64,000 bases of DNA, taken from contig NZ_LGKG01000046.1 of NCBI RefSeq assembly GCF_001294335.1, positions 1 to 64,000 on the forward strand, read 5' to 3'. This DNA comes from Streptomyces chattanoogensis. Lineage in GTDB: Bacteria; Actinomycetota; Actinomycetes; Streptomycetales; Streptomycetaceae. The position numbers were made by a program, and so were the translations under genes. The notes under the pieces were generated by a model, which did no database searches, was not told where the DNA came from, and was given only the letters and a program-made list of their open reading frames with translations. This document shows positions 34,401 through 42,416 of the stretch, one piece after another; position 1 is the stretch's first letter; each line of letters begins with the position of its first letter.

Positions 34401-34568
34401 CTCGACTTCCACCCGGGATCCGGGTTCGCGCAGGATCTGCTGCCCGGGATCGAGGAGGCACTGCCGGAGATCACGGACGACGCCTGCCGATCGCGGGCCC
34501 TGGGGGTTGTGCAGGGCGTGCTGTGGTACGAGATGTGGCAGGCAACGCTCCGGAGGTTGGTGCGCTGA
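31452..34568 (+). CDS. large DUF4132-like protein
   Basis: A 1038-residue soluble protein. The first 130 residues (DYELTLDPWAGPKPVLRCRT, then AAGRELKKVPPVLKAEPLVR) follow the opening of DUF4132, with a D-Y-E-L-x-L-D-x-W start and R-x-L-K-x-V-P. The remainder is mostly helical and repeat-like without a recognised domain. DUF4132 proteins include the MolR/YehI group, often with WGR domains, and are of unclear function. ATG 31452 is preferred over 31401 because a GGGGG tract lies about 8 bp upstream. No operon partners. A convergent terminator hairpin follows at 34657. Confidence 0.8.
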   Translation: MSSTTAWRAAGDYELTLDPWAGPKPVLRCRTAAGRELKKVPPVLKAEPLVRELTALAEWIGDHAAQALTSVERWMTQTLPVPAALIRQVWPDPYWQRALRYAVIAPCGGAGDGAGEPDVRRAGVLTGVAPGPGGALTVTGLDGERELDDAIIVIPHPVLLDPRGTGLLQRWRKLLDPLGGEQGIEQLNRSVYVRPDCSPAPGARSTREGLTVFHGAAYESGARFEHVVTRFGGRIGGERAGFTFGHQGRAYGMVADLRYQGPAAPVTVHDFWFTDGRGRQGLGTYDAVPRAVWSEGIRAMAALYDEREAAAGRSSGTMPADSACGYQSFLVACAEYAAAGAPEAGPPKPRQPADARQLLDAGAVLAGDPAGPDEELLTARRYGSPLLEDGGCFVRLVVARAVEAQDAVARALGLEPDAGEAAPVGRTPVRPLDFLSRVCRVHPELARQAMGLLAPLRACAKAAGTKPGRAATQLRTSLKKLTAPHPELLPYALDEGARIVAAAGSVAMARPLYTEARAAEKRLGGIDESVLRELVSEFRVLGVVDEKALRQYRGDLAARSSASEAYESYRRLVLEWCRRESETPTSVVRDGVTHYRQRDIPASFADELAAGTDGPPAADDTHTEIFHLLLRNGGLQKATAPVWEAWAAPLERDLVEHPDTAGHLRTHLPQPQGSSAAAKTRAAEAWLALMARVGLLERLTGETEPVSAGSAKDANAWLTLFLRQYAGLRQPVAGLEPVVASIAARMREAGETRALLLGLETDALGGDFWGVGVDLGVLALMKRVGMPLGEPADEQGVFALQWIQRRGTDGVESVLADPAFREPIRAELTGAVRGSLGYTVTRHCLTPFPKVTKRVAALEPLRALMTGILDERARRVREGGADALFALQDLLLHVEPFVVAGAAHHFDAYVQEALAAEPAALLADTLRARCLAHGHDGDRTAACGLREVTADHARELLESTDAATRHRHAQMFAVEPATRRSRYLDFHPGSGFAQDLLPGIEEALPEITDDACRSRALGVVQGVLWYEMWQATLRRLVR

Positions 34569-34656
34569 CGCCGATTCGGTGCGCCCGCATGGCACTTCGC
34601 CCAGTGCACCGGACCGCGCCCAGTGCAACGGGGCGGGCCCGGTGCAGCGGGGCGGG

Positions 34657-34679
34657 CCGGCCGGGAATCTCCCGGCCGG
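34657..34679. terminator. bidirectional terminator hairpin
   Basis: Ten-base arms CCGGCCGGGA and TCCCGGCCGG around an ATC loop. It lies between the convergent DUF4132-like gene and the copper operon, and can serve both. No T-tract, as usual for Streptomyces. Confidence 0.7.
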
Positions 34680-34703
34680 TCCGCCGGTACGGCGATGAAC
34701 GCG

Positions 34704-34976
34704 TCAGCCCGCGGTGCGTGCCGTGTAGTCGCCCGCCGCCTCCACCGCTGCAACGAGCACGGCAGGATCGACGTCGGCACCCTCCTCCAACCGGACGACG
34801 CTGCGCCCGGCGCGGACATCCGTGGTCGCCGAGCGCACTCCGGCCAGCTCCTCCAGCTCGTCGTCGATCAGCAGACCGCAGCTGTTGCAGTGCATGCCCT
34901 CAACGAGGAGTTCCACCTGCGGGCCGACGGCCTCGGCCTCGGCCTCGGCCTTGTTCCTACGGTGGAAAAGCTTCAT
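34704..34976 (-). CDS. heavy-metal-associated (HMA) copper-chaperone-like protein
   Basis: A 90-residue protein with a polar leader (MKLFHRRNKAEAEAEAVGPQ) and an HMA domain (about 20-88): VELLVEGMHCNSCGLLIDDE with the M-x-C-x-x-C metal site, then ELEELAGVRSATTDVRAGRS. The fold delivers Cu(I). GGAAGGAAG lies before the ATG. It is the last gene of a three-gene copper-type operon, 33 bp behind the TauE-cupredoxin gene. Confidence 0.9.
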   Translation of the reverse strand: MKLFHRRNKAEAEAEAVGPQVELLVEGMHCNSCGLLIDDELEELAGVRSATTDVRAGRSVVRLEEGADVDPAVLVAAVEAAGDYTARTAG

Positions 34977-35009
34977 TTCTGGCTTCCTTCCGGTCCGTTC
35001 CTGAGCTTG

Positions 35010-36134
35010 TCAGGAGAAGTTGATGGCGCCCGTCTTCATGCCCATGGCGCAGGAGAATCGGAGAGTCCCGGGCTTCCGCCTGCCCAGGTCGATCTTCGTG
35101 TCACCGTTCTGCTCGACGATTTCCCGGACACCGAGCTCGGGAAGGGTGAAGGCGCGGGCGCAGCCATTCGCGCCCTGGCCATGCAGCACCAACGTGGTGG
35201 GCACACCTGCCTTCGCGGTGAACTGAGACGGCGTGTAGAAATCCGTCACAGTCACGGTGACGATCTGCCTGCCGGACGCGTCGGTACGCACCGGAGCACC
35301 GGGATCCGACACCTCCTCGGCTCCAGAGCCTCCCTGATCACCGCCCTCGATGGTGAACGGGGAACTCGCCGCGGCCGTCTGCCTGTCCGGGCCGTCGAAG
35401 GAGCCCCAGCCACCCGCCTGCAGTGCCGAGGCCATCGTCCACACGGCAATGCTCAGCACCACCACACCGGTAAGCGAGGCCAGCCGACCGGAGAGCGCCC
35501 TGGCACTGCGGCGGAAGGCGTAGCCGATGACCGCGAACAGCGGCGCGGTGCCCAGCACGAACCCGGCCATCACCGCGGCCCCGGCCACCGAAGAGCCGGA
35601 GGTGACGGCGAGCAACTCCATCGACAGCGTCACCCCGCACGGCACCAGCACAGTGGCAAAACCGATCAGCGCAGGCGTGACGACCGCATCAGTCTTGGCG
35701 CTGCGTCGCATGAACCGGCCGAACGAAGCCGGCGGCCGGGGCACCAGCCTGCCCACCGCCTTGACCCCGAACAGATCCAGCGAGAACAACACCATGAGCA
35801 CCCCGGCAGCCAACAACAGCACCGCCTGGGTACGGGGACCGGGCTGCAGCGCATCACCGAAGGCGCCCAGCAGAGCGCCGAGCGCGGTGTGGGATACCAG
35901 CTTCCCGGCCAGGAACGCCCCCACGGGCGCCAGCGGTGCGGCCCCTTGCACGAGGCGCGTAGAGCCGGAGAACCGGGGAAGCGACTTCGAGACGGGGGAC
36001 GAGTCGGGGACGGAGGTGCGGCGGCGGGTGACGGCGCCGGCCAGCAACCCCCCTTGAACGGCGGCACATGAAGCACCACCGGCGAGCAGACCGGTGCTTG
36101 CACCGGTGATCAACAAAGCGACGGACGACGGCAT
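35010..36134 (-). CDS. TauE/SafE-type membrane protein fused to a cupredoxin-like domain
   Basis: A 374-residue protein. Residues 1-245 form a membrane domain with about six spans of the UreH/CcdA-like sulfite exporter TauE class, including ALIGFATVLVPCGVTLSMEL, with the V-P-C-G-x-T motif typical of these copper transporters. Residues 255-374 form an extracytoplasmic cupredoxin-like domain with NGCARAFTLPELGVREIVEQ and SCAMGMKTGAINF, giving Cys and Met ligands. AGGAG precedes the ATG. It probably moves or protects copper for cuproenzyme assembly. Co-transcribed with the HMA gene. Confidence 0.85.
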   Translation of the reverse strand: MPSSVALLITGASTGLLAGGASCAAVQGGLLAGAVTRRRTSVPDSSPVSKSLPRFSGSTRLVQGAAPLAPVGAFLAGKLVSHTALGALLGAFGDALQPGPRTQAVLLLAAGVLMVLFSLDLFGVKAVGRLVPRPPASFGRFMRRSAKTDAVVTPALIGFATVLVPCGVTLSMELLAVTSGSSVAGAAVMAGFVLGTAPLFAVIGYAFRRSARALSGRLASLTGVVVLSIAVWTMASALQAGGWGSFDGPDRQTAAASSPFTIEGGDQGGSGAEEVSDPGAPVRTDASGRQIVTVTVTDFYTPSQFTAKAGVPTTLVLHGQGANGCARAFTLPELGVREIVEQNGDTKIDLGRRKPGTLRFSCAMGMKTGAINFS

Positions 36135-36251
36135 GCGTCGTTACTCCTGTTCTGCAACGACGGCACGCGCACACATGGAATCCGGGCGTGCCGAGGCGGA
36201 CGTGAGGAACGTGGCGTCCCGCGAGGCAACTGCCTTACGGGCGGGGCACCA

Positions 36252-36671
36252 TCACGTCCGTGACACGCACAACCGCTGTAGATCAGGAGGAGCCATGTGC
36301 GGCGGGGCATGGGGCCGTGCCACCAGCAGTGCTGGGGAACACGTCATCGCGTCTGACGCGTTCGCCGGAACCGGGACCTGCCCCGTCGGCCCGTCCTGGG
36401 CGAGGGTGGCCTTCAATGTCCCGCACCGCTGGTCGACCATGGGGCAGTCCGGGGCATGGTCCGGCGAGCCGTGCACGGCCGGAGCCGGGGCGGGGGCGGG
36501 GTGTCCGGCAGCCATGGCGGCCTCGGCAGCCGGGGAGGCCATCTCCATCGGTTCCGGCATCGCCGTCAAGGGACGCGTCATCCCCGACAGGCATACGAAG
36601 AGCGCGCACACCAGCAACGCACCGGACCACGTCCGGAGCGACAACGGCAAGCGGCGCACCATGCGCGCCAT
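36252..36671 (-). CDS. DUF6153-like small exported protein of the copper operon
   Basis: A 139-residue protein with an N-terminal membrane/signal segment (LSLRTWSGALLVCALFVCLS) and a histidine-, methionine- and cysteine-bearing outer part (AMPEPMEMASPAAEAAMAAG, HGSPDHAPDCPMVDQRCG). It reads like DUF6153 proteins found beside Streptomyces copper genes; the family assignment is by pattern. It is the first gene of the operon and may be an extracytoplasmic copper binder. The ATG at 36662 is an alternative start. Confidence 0.65.
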   Translation of the reverse strand: MARMVRRLPLSLRTWSGALLVCALFVCLSGMTRPLTAMPEPMEMASPAAEAAMAAGHPAPAPAPAVHGSPDHAPDCPMVDQRCGTLKATLAQDGPTGQVPVPANASDAMTCSPALLVARPHAPPHMAPPDLQRLCVSRT

Positions 36672-36815
36672 GCTAAGCCAGGCACCACACCCGACTCACC
36701 CACCCACCCACCCCATCCCGAGCCGCGGCCTGCCACATGACGCGGAACAGCGACCGCTACGGCGAGATGCCGCCCCGCCTTGCCCCGCCCCGTCCCTCAC
36801 CGCTCCCGTCGGCCG

Positions 36816-37466
36816 CTATCGCGCACCGGCAGTCGGCGGCCGGGCGATCCCGATGATCGAGGGTGAGGCCGGATTGGGCCGCCCCTCGGGCCGGAAGTCG
36901 AAGTGCCGTACCTTCTCGACGGCGAATCCGGCCTCCGCGATGGCGCGCTCGGTGTCCCGGGTGAGGTGGCATCCGCCGCCCAGCCGTCGCCACAGCGGGT
37001 TCAACAGCTGCTGCCACCGGAAGGCGCGGGCGTTCTGCGATCGGACATGTTCGTAGAACCGCAGCTCACCGGTCGGTCTGAGGACCCGCGCAGCCTCCGT
37101 GAGCGCGCCACGGACATCCTCGATCGTGCACAGGACGAGCGACACCACGGCCACATCGACGCTGCCGTCCTCGACCGGCAGCCGCTCCGCCCGGCCCGGC
37201 CGCACCTCCACGGGCACGGCAGCGTCTCCCGCAGCCCGCTCGGCGAGGGCACGCAGCCTCGGCTCCGGTTCCACCGCAATGACCTGCTCCACCTCCGCCG
37301 GATAGTGCCGGAAATTCGCGCCCGTACCCGCGCCGATCTCCACCACACGGCCGCGTACCCCCGCGAGCAACTCCCGACGGTGCTCGATCGAACCGTGCGC
37401 CTCCATATAGGCGTTGATCTTCGGGTAGACGCGCGCGAACAGCGGATGCGAAACCGCCTTGACCAT
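36816..37466 (-). CDS. class I SAM-dependent methyltransferase
   Basis: A 216-residue Rossmann-fold methyltransferase. Motif I is VVEIGAGTGANFRH (41-54). The acidic strand follows as VIAVEPEPRLRALAERAAGD, motif II-like as VDVAVVSLVLCTIEDVRGAL, and the post-motif as VLRPTGELRFYEHVRS. It belongs to the Methyltransf_11 / UbiE-like small-molecule group. The substrate is unknown. The start MVKAVSHPLFARVYPKINAY is typical for this Streptomyces subfamily. It appears to stand alone. Confidence 0.9.
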   Translation of the reverse strand: MVKAVSHPLFARVYPKINAYMEAHGSIEHRRELLAGVRGRVVEIGAGTGANFRHYPAEVEQVIAVEPEPRLRALAERAAGDAAVPVEVRPGRAERLPVEDGSVDVAVVSLVLCTIEDVRGALTEAARVLRPTGELRFYEHVRSQNARAFRWQQLLNPLWRRLGGGCHLTRDTERAIAEAGFAVEKVRHFDFRPEGRPNPASPSIIGIARPPTAGAR

Positions 37467-37754
37467 GCTGTGCTCCTCGCCCGGGCAAGTGCCTTACGGG
37501 AACCAGTGAAGCGCTGCCGCGAGCCGCCGCTCAGCGACTCGCCGATGGCCAGACCGTGCCGCCCCGTCAGCCCAGAGCCCAACGGCCACGCTTGGTCCTC
37601 ATGGTGGAGAGCGGCCGGGGGGGACCAGCCATCGCGACGCGGTCGGCCCGTGCGACGCCCGGCAGGCGCCGGTTCGTCGCACTGATCCCACGAGGACCGG
37701 GACGAGGAGCCCGCACCGCGTCGGTGGCGCGTGCTCCTCACCCTGGCTTGTTGC

Positions 37755-38075
37755 TCAGCCGAAGAAGCGGCGGAGCGGGGCGATGCGGCGGATCACCAGC
37801 CAGTCCAGCGCCAGGATGAGCGCCATGGAGATCCCGGCGAGGGGCATCACCACGCCGAGGACCAGCATGATCAGCGCGACGCCGCGGGTGGCGCGGGCGT
37901 CCTGCGCGCGCCGGGGTGCACCGAGGCCCTTGCCCGTCGGGCGGCGGTGCCACCACATCACGACACCGCTGACGGCCAGGCAGGTGCCGAGGATCGCTTC
38001 CAGAGGCGTGGGTTGCGGCACCCACCCGGTGTCGGTGCCCCGGGATACGTTTCCTGGTGTTGACGGCCCGCGCAC
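37755..38075 (-). pseudogene. PepSY-associated membrane protein, C-terminal remnant
   Basis: About 90 residues match the end of PepSY-TM proteins: LEAILGTCLAVSGVVMWWHR with the G-x-x-M-W-W-x-R-R-P hallmark, G-L-G-A-P, then VALIMLVLGVVMPLAGISMA and LDWLVIRRIAPLRRFFG. The N-terminal two-thirds, including the PepSY domain, is missing: upstream lies the divergent DUF1877 remnant. Intact relatives are about 400-500 residues. Confidence 0.65.
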
Positions 38076-38101
38076 GCCGGGTCGCTCGTGAAAGGTGGGC
38101 C

Positions 38102-38510
38102 GTGAGCTTCCACATGCATTTGCGCGCCGTCCCAGACTCCGAGGTCCGGCTCGATTACGCCTGGCTTGAGGAGTTCATGCGGGCTGCCTGGGACTGGGAC
38201 GTCCATCAGGCGGAGTATCAGGCGGGGATCGCCGAGTCCATCGAGAAGGACTTCCGTTCGGTGCACGAACTCTACGCGGCGGGCAGGGGGCTACCCGAGG
38301 GGCGAGATGGGTTTGGGAACTGCCCATCTTCGGCGGTGACATCGTCCACCACCCTGACGACAGGCAACCGCCCTTCGTTCACCTGCCCCCGGACACGATG
38401 CGGCAGGCGTCAGACTTCCTGGCCGACGTTTCGTTCGACGCCCTCTGGGAGGCGGTGGGCCCCAAGCTGCACACAGCCTTCGGCCCCGGCTGGGCTGAAG
38501 AGGGGTTGCT
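38102..38510 (+). pseudogene. DUF1877-like protein, frameshifted and 3'-fused
   Basis: The frame from GTG 38102 encodes a DUF1877-type start (SFHMHLRAVPDSEVRLDYAW, then LEEFMRAAWDWDVHQAEYQA) to about residue 65. Sense is then restored in another frame: WVWELPIFGGDIVHHPDDRQ, PPFVHLPPDTMRQASDFLAD and VSFDALWEAVGPKLHTAFGP. The shift lies near 38305, in GGGGCGAGATGGG. The restored frame then runs into DNA antisense to the TetR gene, so the 3' end is also probably lost. Confidence 0.65.
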
Positions 38511-39144
38511 AGGCCGCCTCGAGCGCGGCGGCCAGGAGGGCGTCGACGTGGTCGGCCTCCGGGATCAGTGCCGCCTCGATCTCGTCGTCCGTGCGGCCGG
38601 CCAGGGTCAGTTCCTGGATGCGCCGGAACAGGAGGCGGTCCGCCCCGGCGATCAGGGCGGCGGCGGCCCGAGGCGCGATGGCCTGGGCGGGGCCTGAGTC
38701 GGAGCCGGGGGCGGCGGTCGCCAGCGCCTCGGCGAGTGCCTCCTCGCGCTGGTCGTGCAGTTCGCGCAAGCGGGCGATGAGGGTGGGGCTGTCGGCGACC
38801 ATGCGCGCGAACGCGGGACCGGTGAAGCCGATGACCGGACTGTGCTCCAGGAGCGCGGCGCGGCGGGCCCGCGCCAGCGCCGCGAGCGGCGTCTCGTCGG
38901 GCTCGCGGTCGGCGACGGTGCGGGCGAGACCCTGGGTGAACGCCTCGTGGTGGTCGAGGGCCAGGTCTTCCTTGCGGGGGAAGTAGTTGGTGACCGTCTT
39001 CTTGGCGACACGGGCTGCGGTGGCGATCTCGGTGATGGTGGTCTGCTCGAAGCCCCGCTCGATGAAGAGCGTGGTTGCGCAGTCGGAGATCAGCTGCCTG
39101 GTCTCCTGCTTCTTGGACTCGCGGAGCCCCGGGGCGTTGGCCAT
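38509..39144 (-). CDS. TetR-family transcriptional regulator
   Basis: A 211-residue regulator. The N-terminal HTH (about 10-60) is TRQLISDCATTLFIERGFEQ, then TTITEIATAARVAKKTVTNY and FPRKEDL, the standard TetR signature. The helical ligand-binding part ends ADHVDALLAAALEAA and resembles the AcrR group. The upstream 90 bp are unusually A/T-rich (39145-39235) and likely hold its promoter and operator. The nearest divergent gene is the VOC protein at 39414, a possible target. Confidence 0.9.
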   Translation of the reverse strand: MANAPGLRESKKQETRQLISDCATTLFIERGFEQTTITEIATAARVAKKTVTNYFPRKEDLALDHHEAFTQGLARTVADREPDETPLAALARARRAALLEHSPVIGFTGPAFARMVADSPTLIARLRELHDQREEALAEALATAAPGSDSGPAQAIAPRAAAALIAGADRLLFRRIQELTLAGRTDDEIEAALIPEADHVDALLAAALEAA

Positions 39145-39413
39145 GAAGGCAATCTTACCCTCGACGTAAAAATATCCTTGACCGTTGGGTGCGTCGATTG
39201 TAAAGTTACGTCCGTAGTAAATTTTTCCCCAGGGGGGAGCCGGATGCGCAAGCTCACCTCCGCACCGAGTTCGCCCCGCACCACCTCACGCTCGCCGACC
39301 ACCGGGCCTTCGAGGGCGGCAGCCTCGTCCTCACCTGCACGCAAAGGCCCGCCTGGCGCCGCCCCTCCGCCCTGGATCCGTCTCCCGCCTGAACCGCCCA
39401 CCAGGAGTCCCGC

Positions 39414-39812
39414 TTGAACGTCACCACCTCCACCCTGTCCCTCACCGTCGCGGACGTGGACGCCTCCCGTGACTTCCTCTGCACCTACCTCGGCTACCAG
39501 GTGGCCATGGCCGCCGACGGATTCGCATCCCTGACCCGCGGGGATGCCGCCGCCGACATCGTGCTGCTCCGCCGGGGCGCGGAGGTGCTTCCGCCCGAGC
39601 AGCGGGACCGGCTGGCCACCGGCCTGATCCTCGCTCTCACGGTCACCGGCATCGAGACGGAGGAGCGGCGCCTGCGCGAGGCCGGCGCACCCATCACCAT
39701 GCCGTTGCGTCAGGAACCCTGGGGTGAACGACTGTTCCAGCTGACCGATCCGAACGGCATCGTCGTCCAGCTCGTCGAGTGGGCTGCACCGGAGGACGAG
39801 AACGCGGCATAA
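39414..39812 (+). CDS. VOC-superfamily (glyoxalase-like) protein
   Basis: A 132-residue VOC protein with the paired beta-alpha-beta-beta-beta modules: VTTSTLSLTVADVDASRDFL, then LGYQVAMAADGFASLTRG, and the second half ILALTVTGIETEERRLREAG ending LFQLTDPNGIVVQLVEW. The R-D-F-Y-like and D-P-N-G motifs are the family marks. The start is TTG 39414 with AGGAG 6 bp upstream, a rare start codon. Pairing with the divergent TetR gene recalls TetR-VOC resistance or detoxification units. Confidence 0.85.
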   Translation: MNVTTSTLSLTVADVDASRDFLCTYLGYQVAMAADGFASLTRGDAAADIVLLRRGAEVLPPEQRDRLATGLILALTVTGIETEERRLREAGAPITMPLRQEPWGERLFQLTDPNGIVVQLVEWAAPEDENAA

Positions 39813-39889
39813 GGCCACCCCTGGTGCCCCGAGTCGGAGAGGCCTGGGTGACTCGGGGCACCAGTACCGCGCCGGGTTGGGCCGGGCAG

Positions 39890-40414
39890 TCACGCGAGCG
39901 ACGGCCACCGATCGGTGGCCCACTCCGGCCATCCCGGCCATCCAGGAGGCGGATCTGCAAGCTCACGTCCCTCGAGTTCCGCGGCGTCGGGCTCCTCGAA
40001 CAGCGTCCGCCAGTGGGAGAGTTCTGCCTCGCTCATGGCGAAGGTCTGATCCGGGGTGGCCGACTGGCGATGGGCGATCCGAGCACGTTGGGTCTCATGG
40101 TCCACCGGTACGTACACAAGACGACAGGACGCGCCCGCAGACTCCACCAACCAGCGGATCGCGGACCTCTCGTCACGAGACCAACATCCGAAATCCAGCA
40201 CCACGTTGGTTCCCAGCCTCAGCGCCTCCAGGGCGAGCCAGAGCAGCCGTCCTTCCAGCACATCGCGCTTCCCGCCCGCCTCCGGCTCGCCGAACAGCGG
40301 GATCATCCACTCATCCGGCGTCAGCCGCAGCGCGCGGTGCTCCTTGGCGAGCTGCCGAGCCCTCGTGGTCTTTCCGGCCCCGGGCAGGCCGACGGTCAGG
40401 AACAACGTGGTCAT
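39890..40414 (-). CDS. P-loop ATP-binding kinase-like protein
   Basis: A 174-residue AAA_33/zeta-type P-loop protein. Walker A is GLPGAGKTT (9-17), a helix RARQLAKEHRALRLTPDEWM leads to the D-E-W-M substrate region, and TNVVLDFGCWSRDERSAIRW carries the second acidic strand. A lid region VPVDHETQRARIAHRQ follows. Such enzymes phosphorylate small molecules such as aminoglycosides, nucleosides or UDP-sugars. No antitoxin or other partner is adjacent, so a toxin role is not supported. Confidence 0.85.
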   Translation of the reverse strand: MTTLFLTVGLPGAGKTTRARQLAKEHRALRLTPDEWMIPLFGEPEAGGKRDVLEGRLLWLALEALRLGTNVVLDFGCWSRDERSAIRWLVESAGASCRLVYVPVDHETQRARIAHRQSATPDQTFAMSEAELSHWRTLFEEPDAAELEGRELADPPPGWPGWPEWATDRWPSLA

Positions 40415-40663
40415 CCCCGGATCGTGTCAGGAAGACCAGGTGACGGACGAATGCATTCTCTGCCGAGGTCGACGTGATGTGACCAATTGCCAGGCAGCCA
40501 TGGGCCGGCCACGTTCAACCGGACAGGCATGCCGCTGCGTCGCACCGCTCCGGCCAGTGAGCGTCCTCAATCTGGCGCAGCGCCACGCAGCCGCCGAACG
40601 CGCCGCCCACCTCGATGACCCAGGTGTGCGCGGGTCCGCACCCGTCCCGCAGCCGCTGCCACC

Positions 40664-41338
40664 CTAGGTCCGGTCAGGAGCCTTGATCGGGACACAGGGG
40701 AACTTGTCGGTGTCCACCTCGGCCTGCTTCGTGGGACCGCACAGCTCGAACGACGTGGCCTTCTCCGTGTCCGGCAGGCTGAACCCCACCACGCCGATCT
40801 TGGTCGCGCCTCGCTCGACGTTGTCGCCGAGGAAGGATTCGCTCCAGCTGTAGTTGCGCCACTTGCTGCCTGCGTCCTCCTGGACGTCCTCGAGGTCAGC
40901 GAGCGCGCTGCTGGGGTACGCCTCGGTGAAGCAGTAGCCGCTCTCCCCGAAGTCGCACGGCCGCTCCGTCGACTTGAACTTCAGCCGGAGGTAGCTGAGT
41001 TTCACGTTTTCCACCCCGCGGTCGGCAAGCTCCCCGGTCACGGCGACATAGACGGAGACATAGTGCTTGCCGGGGTCGGCCGACTTACCTACCAATTCGG
41101 GTGTCCAACGGGTGTCCACGGGCTTCACCCGCACGCCGAGCTGCATCCCCGGTTCGGTCGTCACGAAGTCCTTGCCCGGGAAGTCGGCGAACTTGGTGTA
41201 CCTGGGCTGCGAGGCGGTCGGTGCCGACGTCGCGCTGGTGGACGGCGCGCCGCTCTTCGCGTCACCGCCGCCGCCCGAACATCCCGCGACGAGTACAAGA
41301 GAGCCCACGGCAAGCGCCGTCAGCATGCGAGTCGACAC
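40664..41338 (-). CDS. secreted lipoprotein, hypothetical
   Basis: A 224-residue lipoprotein. The signal peptide ends in the lipobox L-V-A-G-C (MSTRMLTALAVGSLVLVAGC), so lipidation at C20 is expected, followed by a Gly/Ser/Thr-rich linker of about 25 residues. The mature domain is beta-rich, with FKSTERPCDFGESGYCFTEA and FELCGPTKQ supplying cysteines that may pair. It resembles DUF4352-like exported immunoglobulin-fold proteins, with low certainty. Membrane-anchored on the outer face. Confidence 0.8.
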   Translation of the reverse strand: MSTRMLTALAVGSLVLVAGCSGGGGDAKSGAPSTSATSAPTASQPRYTKFADFPGKDFVTTEPGMQLGVRVKPVDTRWTPELVGKSADPGKHYVSVYVAVTGELADRGVENVKLSYLRLKFKSTERPCDFGESGYCFTEAYPSSALADLEDVQEDAGSKWRNYSWSESFLGDNVERGATKIGVVGFSLPDTEKATSFELCGPTKQAEVDTDKFPCVPIKAPDRT

Positions 41339-41466
41339 GAAATCCCCCTCAGGCCAGAAAACCGAGCCGCATCATAGCGGGGACCGCATGCGCGCGCTCC
41401 GGCGAACGGTGGGCAGAACTGGGAATGCACGCATGCGATCGTCCCGGTCGGGAGGGAAGGCGTGCC

Positions 41467-41512
41467 GCGGGTGGCCGGAGTCGCCAGAGTTGCGGGTGGC
41501 CGGAGTCGCCAG
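41467..41512. repeat. 21-bp direct repeat with 25-bp period
   Basis: GCGGGTGGCCGGAGTCGCCAG occurs at 41467-41487 and again at 41492-41512. It lies just upstream of the truncated 5' end of the Rv2629-like pseudogene and may mark the deletion junction. Confidence 0.85.
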
Positions 41513-41574
41513 TGTCTGGTCGGGCTGTGTACAGAGGTGCCGGTACCTTGCCCACAGTCCGGCACCTTGCGCAC

Positions 41575-42312
41575 GGCGATCACTGGTTCGCGACGACCTG
41601 CTCGCCGAAGGCGCGGATGCGGACTCTCTGGCCGCGGTGGCGAGCACCGTGGGCAACGATGCCATGGTGCCTGGCACGCATGGCCAGGCATTGTTCACCG
41701 CGCACGGGAAGCTCGTGCGGGAGGATGAGCTGCCTCTCCCTCCCGCACGGGACACCGCTCACTTCGGCAGGCTGCCCGACACCATGTCGCTGATCGTGCA
41801 GCACGCGCCAGGCATCCCGTACGTGGCAGCGCGTGTCCAGTACACAGGCCGCCACTCCACCGATGCCGAAGCCACCGTCCGCGTAGATGCCGAGGCAGGG
41901 GTCTGGCCCGAGGCGAAGGTCGCGCCCCAGGGACGTCTTCACGAGGAGATCCCGGTCGGCGAATGGCTGCCCACCGCGGAGCAGCTCGGCGACCATCTGG
42001 ACGCCCTGGCCCGGCGTAACGGCTCCCGAGGTGCTCGTGCTCGCCGGGGATGTCTGGGCCCGGGGCATCCTGGCTCGCCGGCTCCCCACGTCTCTGCACG
42101 GCCGCATCCTCACCGCAGGGGGAGGCCCTGCGCCCCAGACCGGACGGGCCCTGCTGGAGGGCCAGCTCGACCGCTTGTTCACCGGTCGCATGACGTCGCA
42201 CGACCGCGCCCTGGTGGGCACCGGAGCGGAACTGATCCTCGTACGGGAGGAACAGGTCAACCTCCATGAGGGAGTCGGCGTACTCCTGCGCTACGCCGAC
42301 CGAACGGCGTGA
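41575..42312 (+). pseudogene. Rv2629/baeRF-type (eRF1-like fold) protein, 5'-truncated and frameshifted
   Basis: One frame reads VRDDLLAEGADADSLAAVAS, then TVGNDAMVPGTHGQALFTAH and VQHAPGIPYVAARVQYTGRH. It continues to LGDHLDALARRN near 42020, where sense passes to another frame: APEVLVLAGDVWARGILARR, then GRALLEGQLDRLFTGRMTSH to the stop at 42312. This is the order of actinobacterial Rv2629-like / bacterial eRF1-like (baeRF) proteins. The N-terminal part, about 50-100 residues, is missing and a single-base shift splits the rest. Confidence 0.65.
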
Positions 42313-42416
42313 CACCGATAGGCGCGGGGGTCTGTTGTGAAGGTGCGTGCGGCGGGGGGCGTTCCGTAGTAGTCCTGGGGGTGTCCTGACACACCATTAC
42401 TTACTTGGAGCCGTCG

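Noticed and set aside
39890..40414. Zeta-type toxin of a toxin-antitoxin pair
   Set aside because: The P-loop kinase fold allows this, but no small antitoxin gene is adjacent on either side; a small-molecule kinase is more likely.
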